Origin: Schizochytrium sp. TIO01
Lineage: Eukaryota; Sar; Bigyra; Thraustochytrida; Thraustochytriidae
Length of the DNA stretch: 64,000 nt
NCBI GenBank assembly: GCA_004764695.1
Contig: SMSO01000014.1
Location: 199,148 to 263,147 of the forward strand
Reading direction: 5' to 3'
The notes beneath the pieces are model-generated. The model was not told where the DNA came from. It did no database searches and worked only from the letters and a program-made list of their open reading frames with translations. A program made the position numbers and the translations under genes. This document shows positions 1 through 11,100 of the stretch, piece after piece. Positions within the stretch are counted from its first letter, which is position 1. Every line of letters starts with the position of its first letter.

Positions 1-199
1 TTGGATTGTCTTGGATGGTATCACATTCATTGCATGGTTTGAAAGTGCAATCCTCTTATCAAATGGTCAGTTTACACCACTGGCAGGGAAAAAGCTCGGT
101 TTTGTGAATGAGCGCTTACTAGAAACCAACGAGCAACACATTATTCGAGCTGTCTTGATTTTGATTTGTCTTGCTAGCTTGTTGAGGCTTCAAATTTAG
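1..199 (+). CDS. Possible C-terminal end of a small membrane protein (partial at window edge)
   Basis: An open frame runs in from the left edge (codons in phase from base 2) and stops at a TAG at 197-199, about 65 codons. It has two hydrophobic stretches, one near residues 6-18 (ITFIAWFESAILL) and one near the end (IIRAVLILICLASLLRL), separated by a polar segment. The frame is open to the edge and the stop is followed by ordinary spacer, as expected for the 3' end of a gene starting outside the window. I do not recognise the family. A chance open frame of this length is quite possible, so this is a weak call. Confidence 0.3.
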   Translation, partial: WIVLDGITFIAWFESAILLSNGQFTPLAGKKLGFVNERLLETNEQHIIRAVLILICLASLLRLQI

Positions 200-684
200 G
201 CAAAATCGTCGTTTTCACAAAACCAAAGTGCAAAATCTCGGTAGTCTAGTAGAGCGTCCAAGCCCGGCCTGTTGAAGTTGACCCCTCTATCGATGTCTTT
301 GTAGGCGGCGGAGGCGTCTGGATGTCACCAATATGGCATTCGGAACTCTTTTTTTTTTGCTTGGTGGAGGGTACTCTGATGTAGATAATGGAAAGGTCCG
401 TACTGCATTGCTTGTAGCTGTCGAACCGTAACCATGGATGAACTCAAGATCGTCACTTGCGTATATGCGCTTGCCTCCGGAGAAGCGCCCGAAAGCACTT
501 GCTGAGATGCCAAACTTCTGGTTAAAGTGCTTTGATGATTTGAATTGAAGGTTTGTGTTTAGAGCTTGGTAGATCCTTGGCCATGCCATTTTCTTACCTA
601 GCCTCATTTCTGTTCTTTTAGAAAAACAAACAGAGACCTAAATAATTATACATCATTTATATGAATAGTCACTATCATTTGGAG
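200..684. other. Intergenic spacer upstream of the UBX gene
   Basis: About 485 bases between the possible partial frame and the UBX gene. A 106-codon minus-strand frame (287-607) lies here, but its C-terminal third is a basic, repetitive string and no domain is visible, so I do not call it a gene. The last 60 bases are AT-rich and lead into a TATA-like box. Confidence 0.5.
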
Positions 685-686
685 GT

Positions 687-694
687 TATATAAG
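687..694 (+). promoter_or_regulatory. TATA-like box of the UBX gene
   Basis: A TATATAAG element lies about 132 bases before the preferred ATG at 826. A transcription start about 30 bases downstream would fall near 720, almost on top of the earlier in-frame ATG at 724. This favours the ATG at 826 as the translation start. The motif is seen directly; its role is inferred. Confidence 0.4.
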
Positions 695-825
695 TTCTAA
701 TATTTTCATCGATTTTGTTCTTTATGTTCTTTTTCAAGTTTGGATCAAGAAGTCAAAGCAAAGCAACGCAAGCAAACTCTTACGTTCACAGCCTGCGGAT
801 CTGTCAAGGTCTCCAGCGCCAAGCG

Positions 826-2037
826 ATGTCTTCTTCATACTCCGCTCCTGCGTTCTTCACTGAGGGCCTGGACCTTTCAGGTGCACTTCGGCATCTCCTG
901 AATGATCCTTTTCGGCCGCTTCTGCTCGTCATGGACGCCTCGAACCGAGACATCGGCGAGAGCCCTTACGAGGCCCTGAAAGAGCTACCCGATCAGCCTG
1001 ATGGGTCCCTGGGTCTCTTGCGTCGCGTGCTTGTTCCATCGGGTCGAGGTGTGGCGTGGTTTCGCGCGCATTTCAAAATTAGGTCTTTGCGCGGCACTGC
1101 CATCATGACCTGCGACGGTTGGAGTGATGTTCAAGAGGGCGCTGCGGACATCTTAGATCTCGAGGCCCGTGCCAACAAGGCTCTTCGCCTACTCGGCGAG
1201 CGAGCCGTTGTAGGTCTTGCCCTAGCAAAGCTGCTCGAGGCCCACAGTGTGCCCAACGGGCGTAGGGTTAGCGCAGCCGCTTGGCTCAGAGAGCCGCGAT
1301 ATGCTGACCTTCCCAACGGACCCACGGTTATCCGTGGAGGCCGAGCCCCGCTCTTACGCCTGAGAAGCGTAGCATCAAATCTTAGGAGCTCTACAAACAG
1401 CGAGATAGAAAGTGACACCAAAAATGAAGTCGAAAGTAATTCTGAGAATGCTGCCCAAAATAATATTGACACCAGGGATACATATCGCTTTGCGGTGAGC
1501 AGCGTCGAGGTGACTGTGAGGCTTCCCGGAGGGGATCGTGTAAGCGGCGAATTTGGGCCACGATCTCGGCTTGGCGAAGTGAAGGACCTTGTGACGAGAG
1601 AGGGAAACATGAAGCAAGGATTTAGGCTGGCGACGGCGTTCCCGAGGAGGGTCTTTACGCAGGCTGAAATGCGGAGCAGTTTGAGGGAACTAGACCTTGC
1701 TCAAAACTGCCTCCTAGTGGCGGAAGTGGTACAAAATGACCAGATTACCACGCAACACAATATTTTGGTTGCGTGGATCTTGGCCCTATGGGCGTTCTTG
1801 GTTAGTCTCTTTGCCGGCAAGCAAGCAGGGAGCAACCTTGATCAGGAAGAGCAGCCCCAGCAGCAGCAGCGGCAGCCCCAAGCTGAGGGAGCTAAGTCCA
1901 ATGTGAGAACAATGCAGAGCCTTAGGGAAAATTCATCCATAGACACTTCCACATCAAAAGATCAGAAGGGCCCTAATGAGTACTTTGGAGGTGACAGCAC
2001 AGTCTTTCAGGGAGGTGGTCCCAGTGATCAACAGTAG
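826..2037 (+). CDS. UBX-domain membrane protein, UBXN4/erasin-like (p97/Cdc48 adaptor)
   Basis: A 403-residue protein from the ATG at 826. The frame also has an ATG at 724, but that has a poor context and sits close to the expected transcription start; at 826 there is a purine at -3. Residues about 8-120 (from AFFTEGLDL) resemble a degenerate thioredoxin-like/UAS fold with no CXXC. A UBX domain lies at about 220-304, recognisable from the RLPGGDRVSGEF start, the FPRR turn that contacts p97, and the LRELDL ending. A hydrophobic helix at about 312-332 (WILALWAFLVSLFAG) follows, then a Q-rich polar tail. This order (thioredoxin-like, UBX, membrane segment) is that of UBXN4/erasin, which recruits p97/Cdc48 to the ER surface for ER-associated degradation. 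UBX identity is good. The exact orthology and ER location are inferred. Confidence 0.8.
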   Translation: MSSSYSAPAFFTEGLDLSGALRHLLNDPFRPLLLVMDASNRDIGESPYEALKELPDQPDGSLGLLRRVLVPSGRGVAWFRAHFKIRSLRGTAIMTCDGWSDVQEGAADILDLEARANKALRLLGERAVVGLALAKLLEAHSVPNGRRVSAAAWLREPRYADLPNGPTVIRGGRAPLLRLRSVASNLRSSTNSEIESDTKNEVESNSENAAQNNIDTRDTYRFAVSSVEVTVRLPGGDRVSGEFGPRSRLGEVKDLVTREGNMKQGFRLATAFPRRVFTQAEMRSSLRELDLAQNCLLVAEVVQNDQITTQHNILVAWILALWAFLVSLFAGKQAGSNLDQEEQPQQQQRQPQAEGAKSNVRTMQSLRENSSIDTSTSKDQKGPNEYFGGDSTVFQGGGPSDQQ

Positions 2038-2639
2038 ATAGGGGGTATCGCGATGACAAAGGTCGGTCGTTTTGACATTGACGGTGGCCTAAAGATGCAG
2101 AAAAAAAAGAGAAGAAGAGAAACGTCGTAAAATTATGAAGGGAACTCTCAAGCTTAAAAAAAAAACACTACTCTGTGGCTTAATATACACCTAATCGGCG
2201 AGCGAGGCTACATTTGTCCATAACGCTGAATTATTGTAATCTGCGTTGTATTCTAAAGACAACCATTAATATAGATTTTGTTCTTTTACATTTGAGGAGT
2301 TATAAATTAGTATACTGTGTTTAAGAGGTCCAATGTTGTGAAGACGGATGATATTCAATTATAAAGAACAAAAGACGAGACAAAGATGGAATTGTTCAAG
2401 CACGATACGTGTCAATATGATTGTTGTTTTGATTTCAAATATAGTAATTTGGAGATTGGTCATAAAGAAGAATAAAATGAGACTGATTTGTGTTTGGCTG
2501 CGTAGTGTTCACGTTTGGTTTTCAATTTTGTTCAGGGGTTGGGAAAACATATCAGAGAAGAAAAGATGCGTTGCATGGAGCAGCAGATATCAAATAGAGA
2601 ACATGAGGTCTATTGTCGGTTGTTCTTCAATAGTTGATT
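2038..2639. other. Convergent intergenic spacer
   Basis: About 600 bases separate the 3' ends of two convergent genes. The sequence is AT-rich, with A-runs near 2099-2110 and 2156-2166 that could be part of 3' ends. A 142-codon plus-strand frame (2348-2776) overlaps the end of the minus-strand gene; it has no domain and looks like a chance frame. Confidence 0.5.
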
Positions 2640-5149
2640 TCATTCTGCTGATGCATTATTGTTTTGCTTTTGAGATTGTTGCGGCTGCTGTGTCATGTTG
2701 CGAAGTAAGGGTGATTGTAAGAACATGGCAATTGACTCTGGAGAAATCTGCTGATCACCTCCTTGCTGCTGTCTAGAAAAGGCAGAATGCTGCTGTTGTA
2801 GTGGTAATTGGTTGGCAAAGCTACTGCTTCGGGAGTGCTGTTGCTGCTGCATCATGGCGGCAAGCAAAGCCTCACGGTCAGAGTTTCCACCTTGCCGTTG
2901 CCACATATTCGGTGTCTGTCCAAGGCGTGCGGCCAGTGCTGCTGCATGAAGGGCAGCGGCTTGCTGGTCGCCACCTGAGGCCAGGAATGAGTTTGACCTT
3001 CCGCCCTGTGCAGAAGAGGCAGCGGCAAGCTCCGATAAAAAGTCCATACGCTGAGGTGCAATGGAAGAACTACTGTTATTACTCGGCTCACTGCTTGCCC
3101 TGTAAGACGAAAGGTTTGACGAACGCATTCCGGCATATGTTTGTGGGAAGTTCATACCAGAATTCATTCCTGATGCGGCCGCAGCGGCTGATGCCATTGC
3201 TGCTGTTTCACGGGGCATTCCTTGGAGACTAGCCATCTCTTGCTGAAAGTTGCGCAACCAACTAGACGGGTTATTATTGAGGTTGCCAACTCCAAGAGAA
3301 GAACCGTCACGACCAGAACTGCTGTTTCCCACAGATGAAAATGCTGATCCTAATCCTACAGATTGTTGTTGTTGTTGCTGCTGCTGTTGCTGTTGAAGAG
3401 AAGGCAAGAATGGCATCCCACTTGAGCCTCCCATGGCAGCTTTTGCATTAAGAGCCTGAAGGTACGGTGATGCAGACGGGGCCGATGAGGATGAGGCCAC
3501 TGAAGAAGTATTAGCTTCCATTTGGCGCTGCATCTCAAGCAAGAGGTTAGGTAGGTTGCCATTTTGAGCAAAAGCAGAAAGTGCTGCAGGATTGTTGCAG
3601 AGAGAAGCAGCAAGGCGTGCTTCGAGGCTCTGCGTGGACAAGTTCGGCGATGAGTGAAGGTGCGACATGTCATGTGCACTGGTTGTAGCGCCTGGAGAAG
3701 ATGCACCGGAAAGGCTCGGAGAACCGCTGGCAGCAGCAGCTGCTGCAGCAGCTGCAGGTGTGGGAGCTCCGGGTTGTTTCCATGCAGAAGTAAGACGGAA
3801 GCTAGGTGAGTTTGCATGCGCGACGCACATCATAGATTTGCGGGAGATAATATATATCGTAAAGACGTGCTCCTGTCGCATGGTGTGCTTGGCGAGCTTA
3901 CAGAGGTAACGCCAACGACGCTCTGCAATAAATTCAACTAGCCAGCGGCCTGTAGTACTATCGTAGGACTTCCATTCTCCGCGAAACATTTTGTTTTGGC
4001 TCGTGGGGTCATCCTTGTATATTGTCGAGACCGGCCGACCTGCTTCGTAAACTAGAGGGGCGCTCACCTTACGAATACCAGCATGAAGTTCAAGCCCGAG
4101 TTCATCAACAAGGGACTTGGGATTCATGAAGATATGTGCACAAACTGATTGACCACAAAAGCCGTTCTCCATATGACGAGCGAGACATGCTGGAAAGCAT
4201 CGTAGGTTCTTGTGACGCGTACGAACGTAGGAAGGTTTCCATGCGTCGGCGTTACAGAAGTGGATCTGGAACGAAGATCCTGGTGCGGTGCCAGGGGCAG
4301 CGTTGTTATGGTGATTGAGAGAGGACGCGGACGTGATGGCGAGGTCGCTATCATCTTCTTCATCATCGTTTTCTTCGCTGCTTTTGCTGGACGTTCTACT
4401 TGCACGAGAGTTGAGATTTGCGGAGGAAGAAGCTTGGGACGACTCGGCACGGAGTTTCTTGAGGGTGCGCGAGGCATCTTCAGGACCAAGACCAGGCGAC
4501 TCACGCTTGATGCTTGGGTTGCCGGATCCTGCGGCACTTCCCATTCCTTGAAGCCCTTCTAACGGGTTTCGGGATTGCAGTAGGAGCGGGTTTTGCTGAA
4601 AGTTCATCATGTCCAAAGCAAACTTGTTGGTCCCGCTTGAAAGGGATTGCAAACGTTATTGTTGATGTTGTTGCTTGCTGTAGAACTGAACGGCGGCGGC
4701 GGTGGCGGCTGGCCCATGGCGTTATAAAGGTCGCCAGAGTTGGTACCAGGATTATTGCCGCTGTTTGGCAAGTTTGTAAGACCACTACTTTTAATACTGG
4801 CTGCTTTGGACTCGTTGTTGGTTGATGAAGAGGACGCGGTGGAGGGCGTAGGCAATGCGACTCCCTTCGCCATGTTTACTACCCCTTCCCTCCCACTGGC
4901 GACGGCAAGAAGTTGATCAATGACGTTGTTTTCGAACCCTTGCTGGCGCAAAAGTCGGCGGTAATAGTCTCGACTGATTTCCTGGTTATTCCTTGGCAGC
5001 TCTTCGTCGTTATTTCTGTTGTTGTTATTGTTATTGTTGCCCAAGCTGCTGCTACTATTTCTGCTGCCCCCCTGATTCAATTCCTCCTTTATAGAACAGC
5101 GTTGAGCATGCTTGGTGTCATTGTCAGGGTCCCGACCTTCACTCGGCAT
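2640..5149 (-). CDS. Low-complexity (Q/N/S/A-rich) protein with an unrecognised central domain; two frames joined by a probable short intron
   Basis: Two overlapping minus-strand frames make one gene: 5149-4655 (165 codons from ATG) and 4595-2640 (651 codons). Removing 59 bases (4596-4654) joins them in phase, giving about 816 residues. Most of the protein is low complexity: Asn and Ser runs near the N-terminus, a Pro run near 147, an acidic stretch near 242-250, Ala runs, and a Gln run near 566-577. The N-terminal segment has a short helical patch (YYRRLLRQQGFENNVIDQLL). A compact ordered block at about 275-438 contains CFPACLARH, CGQSVCAHIF, FRGEWKSYD, GRWLVEFIAERRWRYL and VFTIYIISRK. I do not recognise this domain. 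Sumoylation-like IKRE and IKEE motifs and the composition suggest a nuclear or RNA-associated regulator, but that is inference. That it is a real gene is well supported by frame length and domain-like composition. Confidence 0.75.
4596..4654 (-). other. Probable 59-nt intron (or frameshift site)
   Basis: On the minus strand the sequence starts GTTTGC and ends AACTTTCAG. Its removal is phase 0 and switches exactly from the first frame (ending NNINNN) to the second (starting QQNPLLLQ). The first frame otherwise stops at a TGA at 4607-4609, and the second has an in-frame TAA just upstream at about 4656-4658. The donor is not a strong GTRAGT consensus. A single-base assembly or sequencing error would explain the data equally well. 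Confidence 0.45.
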
Positions 5150-5201
5150 TAGTGTAAGGAGCGTCGTTGTGGCAAGTAGTGTAGGAAAACGGGTTTTCGT
5201 C

Positions 5202-5216
5202 TCCCGACTGTCGGGA
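5202..5216. promoter_or_regulatory. Perfect 7-bp palindrome upstream of the minus-strand gene
   Basis: TCCCGAC-T-GTCGGGA lies about 53 bases upstream of the ATG at 5149. It could be a dimeric transcription-factor site or a 5'-leader hairpin. The palindrome is seen directly; any function is inferred. Confidence 0.3.
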
Positions 5217-8009
5217 TGACAGCTGTCTTGGCAAATTTTGCTTGTCGTTAAAGGTCCGTGCAGCTAAAAGCACGGACAAGTTTATCTACCACACAAGAGG
5301 TAGATTTGTGCTTTGATTGTGTTTAAAAGGCTAAGAAGAGTGCCGGGGTTGTATCCCTCTCAGGTTCGTTGTTGCTACTGCTGACGCCTTCGTCCTGAAG
5401 GCCTCGCAATTAATGTAATTTGAGCTTCCGTTCTTGGATGATTTGTATCCCTCCTGTGCAAAATTTAGTACAAGGCTGACCTGTAAATGCAATCAATGAA
5501 TCAACAAATGCTGTGCGTCGTAGTCACTCCTAAAATGTGAGAGGTTTGTGAAAGGTTTGCGAGAGGTTTGCACGGGTTTCGCGAAAGCAAACCACAACGC
5601 TCGCTAGGAAATAAGCCTAGGTGATGATAATGTATGAAATATATATCTATATTCACTAAAGCTAACCAAGGGGAAGGAAAAACTTAGTAATTGCCTGCCT
5701 CTTCAAACAGAACAAGTGATGTGCCTGTGAGTCAAAGAAGAAGAATGAAGTCCACTGCCACTGCCACTGGCAAGTCAGTACCGCTGCTGCTGCCCTGCGA
5801 GCTCGCTGCCAGGCCCCGCCCAGGCTGCGTGCTTCACGAAGGGTAGGATCACCGATTCCACCGTGGCGTCCTTGCTAGATCGCCGGCACGCCGTCACTTT
5901 GATCGAGTGCACTACTATGGTGCAATGCAATTCGTGGTTTGTTTCTCTTTTGGTCGCTGCCGCTGCTGCTGTTCTTTCCGCAGCTTGACATACGACCATG
6001 GGCATCCGTCCCCACTGCCGGATCCTGCTGCCATAAGGATGTTGGTGTTTATTTGCCTGAAATGTTTATGTTTTGCTATTTTCTTCCTTTTTCCCTTCTC
6101 AAAAGTTCTTTGGTGTATATACTTATATAATAATTAGAAATGTATATAATTATTTATGCATTTAAAAAATGGAAACATTTTGTTAATTCTGTTAATTTTT
6201 ATTTTTTTTTGGTAGGTAGACTAAAGTGGAAATATTCTTTGCTGTGCATGATTGATTTAGCTATTTAGAACTTATAAAAAAAGAAAAGAAGAACCGGTAT
6301 ATTGCAAAAGGATGGTCGTCGCTTTCTACGTTTAGAAGAAATGCATCTCCATTACTCATTTCTTTCTCCTTCTTCTCTTGTTGTTGGATGTCGTACTCAC
6401 TCGGCCGCTTGCTTGTCAGTCCATCGCTCCCCCACTGGCTAAAAGAGGAAAAATATTTTCAAAAGAAATCTGTAAAAAGAAAAGAAAAAGCTATTTGTTG
6501 ACAATTTGCCCCTTTCTGTAAGTTTCGATAGAGTTGAAAAAAAAAAAGGGGAGGGGGGCGATACTTTTAAACTTTAATCACTTTTACATCGTTGGTCTGT
6601 CTGTCTACTTTCTAGGTAAAACAATGATTTTTTAAGTTGAGAACGACTTTTTGCCATTTACTCTCAAAGGATTTATTTTTTAAAACTACCCACCCACGTT
6701 TTTTTTTTTGCCACACTTTGATCAAATGGCCGGGAGCTTCCTTCCTTTTACATTGATGATCAAATATAATTGATATGATCAAATAAAATTGATCAGCATA
6801 TTTCATCCTTCCTGAGGGTGTTTTTGGCCTTCATCTAAAGCACACCTAAAAGCCTGGCTGATTTTGCTCGCGTGCGGTCTTTTGTGCGGCGCCAGGCAGC
6901 ATGGACCGTGACGTAATAGATGCTACCAGTCACAATTTTGACTTTACTCTTCAACATTTTTTTCTTCTGAAAAGCTTTATAACCAAGTTCTTGTTAGCAT
7001 TAGAAGAACCGATTGTTAAATTTATTTTCAAAAATGAATGGAAAGGGAGAGGTTTACTTTGAAGAAAGTAGTGTTTATTTGCTGGCGAAAAAAAAGGAAA
7101 AAAAGAACCCTATCAGTAGGATAATATTCTTTATATCAAATTTCAGAAGCACTTCTTTCAGAGAATAACATAATAGCGTGCATACTTCAAAATAAATGAA
7201 TAAAATGAAATGCGTAACATGCTGCTTTTTGGTCAAAAGTAAGTAAGTAAAAAGCTGTTGCAGGAGCAAGCGATGAGTAAATATGTAGACAGGCAGAAAA
7301 ACTGCTGCTGTGTAAACTGATAAACAAGCCAGCTTGGACGTGCTCGCGTACGACCTCCAATCACAGCAAAAGTTTCGAAAGCCGTCACACATCATTTTTA
7401 TATTGTTGTTATTTTTATTAAAGAGAAGGTAAGAAAGAACATTTTTATTATTTCTTAAAGGAATAAAAAAGAAAACAGGAAGCTACCCGAGTTCTAATTT
7501 ACTTTCTTCGTAACGATTAAAACTCTTTCATTCTTCAAAACGTTTTTTTTTTTTTTAATATTATATATATTAAACATGAACAATAGTTTTTTTTTTTTTT
7601 TTTTAAAGTAAGGATTTTATTATTCTAATTGAAAATAATCATAATAATATTTATTCATTGCTATCGGTGCGTTGTTCGAGTGATCGAGCGAGGGAGGCGC
7701 GTTCCTCTGCTCAAAGGTCACTGTCTGACCTAGCGTAATTCACTGCTAAAGGGTTTACATGCGAAGAGAACGTTTCCGACAACAGCGTTGCGGAGCCTTC
7801 AGATACTTCTTCGTTCCCCACCTCATTCTCTTTCCTGCAGGAAGCGCATCCTGTCGCTTTTTGTTTCATACATACACATACATAATTATATATATATATA
7901 TTTTTTTTCTTCTTAAATTAGCTTCGAAGTTCTCAAATTGGCCAAGTTAAAAAGAAAAATGAATTTGCAGCATATCAAAAATATTGGAATTTCCCCCAAA
8001 CTCAGAGAA
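5217..8009. other. Non-coding spacer, AT-rich with homopolymer runs
   Basis: No frame here carries a recognisable domain. The region has many T and A runs (for example near 6537-6547, 7543-7556 and 7588-7604) and a TA-rich run near 7883-7902. The piece next to 5150 presumably contains the promoter of the minus-strand gene. I see no RNA gene. Confidence 0.5.
5537..5580. repeat. Short GGTTTG direct repeats in the 5' spacer
   Basis: Three near-identical copies of GAGGTTTGYGA-like text occur within 45 bases, about 400 bases upstream of the minus-strand gene. They could be clustered binding sites. Nothing else marks the stretch. Confidence 0.3.
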
Positions 8010-8013
8010 GCAT

Positions 8014-8107
8014 CAAAGCAAAGGAAAGCAAAGCAAAGCAAAGGAAAGCAAAGCAAAGCAAAGCCAAGCGAAGCCAAGCAAAGTCAAGCGAGGCGAAGCA
8101 AAGAAGC
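8014..8107. repeat. Degenerate AAAGC pentanucleotide tract
   Basis: About 94 bases of imperfect (AAAGC)n with AAGCC and AAGTC variants. It makes lysine-rich frames on one strand that are artefacts of the repeat. Confidence 0.8.
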
Positions 8108-11100
8108 TGGTTGTCAGAAGCTCAGAAGAAGTATCTGCTCGCCTACCTACCCATACCTTCCTTGCAATGATGCCCGGACACATGCAGCGAAAGCAGTAGG
8201 TATGGATGGCACAACGACATCTCGTTTGTTTGCATGACCAGAGGACATTCTGTTTTAGATTAAGTAAAGTGCTGTTTCTACTATTCTCATAGTAGGTACT
8301 TAAATACCCACCCCAACTGATGATGTGCTCACCCATCCAAACGTGTACTCATATCAGGCCGGTCATCCGTGCGTCTAGACTTGAGAGGAAGCAAATCAGA
8401 GACTGCCCATTAGGACTCTCAGAGGGGCAGACAGTCGGTCAGGCGAGCAATGGAAAATGGCCCTCGCTCACTTTTCAGATGGACTCGGACCAGATCGCCG
8501 CTGGCGGCCTGCTTTCAGAATAACATCATCCACCTCACACATACATGGTAAGAGTAACAGTTCTGACGACCTGAGTAGGTATCCAGGTAGGTTGATAGCT
8601 GCAGTGTATTTAATTCAATCATCTGTTCGAATCAGGAACAACATGGTGATCAATGGGAGATCAATATGTAGTGCCGAGTAGAAGCATATTTAATATATTA
8701 CCCTCTCGAGGTGGCTTGTACTGCCGTTTCATCCGTGGTCTAAGTGCAAGTATGAATAAATTATGACGGAAGTGATCTCTATTCATAATAATGTCTATTA
8801 TGCTTTGTAAAATATGTTTTGAGGCTGGGAAAGTTGTAAATATGTCTTGAGGCTAGGAAAATGTCCATCAGAAAAAGTTGAGAACGTACCGACGATTACA
8901 AAAAATAGAAAAAAAAAGGGAAACAGAAACAGATCAAGATATAGGCCTAGTGACCTAATACTCTATATCAGAAGAACCAAAACAGGAGCTGTAGCTCAGC
9001 TGATCGGTGGTGAAAGTAAGACTCTCCGCTTCTTCGTCAAGCTTTGGAACATTCCACATTGTTCTACTATGTCAAAGCGCTGAAGATCAAATCACATTAG
9101 TTCCCCACATTCCCTTCGTTCTTTCACGAGGGAGTACCTGAGTCTTAGGCGCCAGCGGTAGGGAGGTGTTATCTGGTGCTACGTTTATTTAAAAAAATAT
9201 ATATTGAAATAACAACAGTAATGATAGGTACAGTTTAAAGTTTACATTTTCTCTCTTGGCTCTCTTCGTTCGTTCTCTTCTTTCGCGCGTGCCCGTGTAC
9301 GCGCGGACAATCTCGCGATCGCACAGCAGCACCGAGGGGTCATCGCCGCGACGTGGCCCTCGTCAAAAGCTCAACCTGGCCTCTTGTGACAGGTGCCTGT
9401 GCTTGCTTCTCTCACAGTTCTATTCCGGGCCAGGCACAAGCTCGGGCGCGACGAGTGGTCCTGACTGTGATTTTTTCCTTTCCAATCTGGTCAGTGTACG
9501 GACAATCAGTCGTCCTGCCGGCGCAGGCAGCCCCTTCCTTGTCCCAGCAGCGTTGCGAATTGGCTACGCGGCCTCGCTCCCTGCTGGCAGGCGGGAAGGA
9601 TCGCACATGCAAGACCAACTTGCCTGGCCTTGGCTTGGCTTGCCTCGCCGCCGCGAGGGAGCGGGAGCAAGAACAAGAACGAGTGTGCGTTCTTTTGCCA
9701 CGCCGGTCTCTTCATGTGACCACCATTGGTGAATTTGTAAATTACAAGGGAAGGAGCTATGCCAAGAAACCCAATTTTCGTGATACATTGAAGGCTGTCT
9801 GTAAATTTACATTGCTGGCTAATGGAGCTTGGGGGTTTGAACAAGCGGTCATCGAGAGAGCCTGCAGATGCCAATACATGGGATCCCCGAGTGTTGGTAT
9901 GATATACAATAAATGAAAGAAAATGCTAGACGATCAACTATCTATCTTGTGAAATGATTGCATCCATTTCTAAACAAGGTAGTTTCAAGCTAATCCAAGA
10001 CGATCACAATCTGCACTTACCATTGCAAATGAAACACGAGTTAAGAGAAAGATATTACAATATACTATGTTGGACTTATAGGCAAGCGTTTCTCAACTCG
10101 GTGGAAGGTATGGCCTGCCCCACTGGCGATACCTAGAAGGACCCCAGAAATGAGGGCAAACCAACCCAGTGAAGAAAGTGCGGAAAAGAATGACCAAACG
10201 ACGTACAAAGTCTTTATAAAATAAAAGTCTATATTGCAGCTGACGCGAGCTGCGTTGGTTGATATACTAATAGGCTCTGTTGAAAAGCACACTGGCCTAT
10301 GAACGATCAAAAGGGTATTCTGGCGTTAGCTGGGAAGGTTTCGTTTTCGCAATATGAGTGCAGCACGATTACGACAGGTGGGTGCTTGCCTGCTTGCCCA
10401 TCTCTTTTGCCACACGATCTTGCCTTTTTAAAAGTTCGATGCAGCTTGGCCAGCCTGTCACGAAAAGGATCGTAAAATGGCGTGGCTCAATGCTGCGAAT
10501 AAATAAAGAAATGAACTATCGGCAATTGTTTCAGAAAAGTGGGAAGTGGCTAGTGAATCCTATATTTTAGCCGAGCCAAGTCAATGAAATCTAGCAGAAA
10601 ACAGCTACGTCAGCGATTAGCAGCGTTTGCAGAGTCAGACAAAGTCACAATTGATGATTATACAATAAACTTCAATCTGAACCGCTTGAGAATCCGAGCC
10701 ATCCATTTACAATATTTCGGGGTGCGTAAATAACATGCTATTCTGTATTTTGTTTTTCATAAGTTCAACATTTTGATCGCTAGCTAGCATGTATTGAGAT
10801 AAAGTAACAAGATGACAACTACTGAGGATTCCTATGAATGGTTGCGTCTTTGGAAACCGAAATGAACGAGGGCTCGATTGCCTCTTTTGTTAGCCTGATG
10901 CTGGCCAGACAGTAAGTTTGAAAAGGAAAATATTAGAAAAGGCATTTACAAAAAACAAGTCAGCTCACAAAAGTAGCTCTCGATCATTCTTGGTGAATTA
11001 AGCTTGATTTGACAGCACGCTGGGCGTCCGTTCAAGAGAAGCAGGCTGGCAATTTGGGCGAGCTTATTGATAGTCTATTACAAGAGTAGAAATTAAATTA

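Noticed and set aside
287-607. 106-codon minus-strand frame upstream of the UBX gene
   Set aside because: No domain; the C-terminus is a basic low-complexity string; it would collide with the UBX promoter.
2348-2776. 142-codon plus-strand frame
   Set aside because: It overlaps the 3' end of the minus-strand gene, has erratic composition and no domain.
3667-4562. Plus-strand frames of 60-116 codons inside the minus-strand gene
   Set aside because: Shadows of the real minus-strand coding sequence.
8996-9070. tRNA-like start (GTAGCTCAGCTGATCGGTGG)
   Set aside because: It resembles a tRNA A box, but no B box (GGTTCRANTCC) or closing acceptor stem follows, so a tRNA cannot be supported.
9256-9916. 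Overlapping frames of 158 and 187 codons
   Set aside because: The longer one starts at GTG, both overlap a 122-codon minus-strand frame, and none has a domain; they follow from local high GC.
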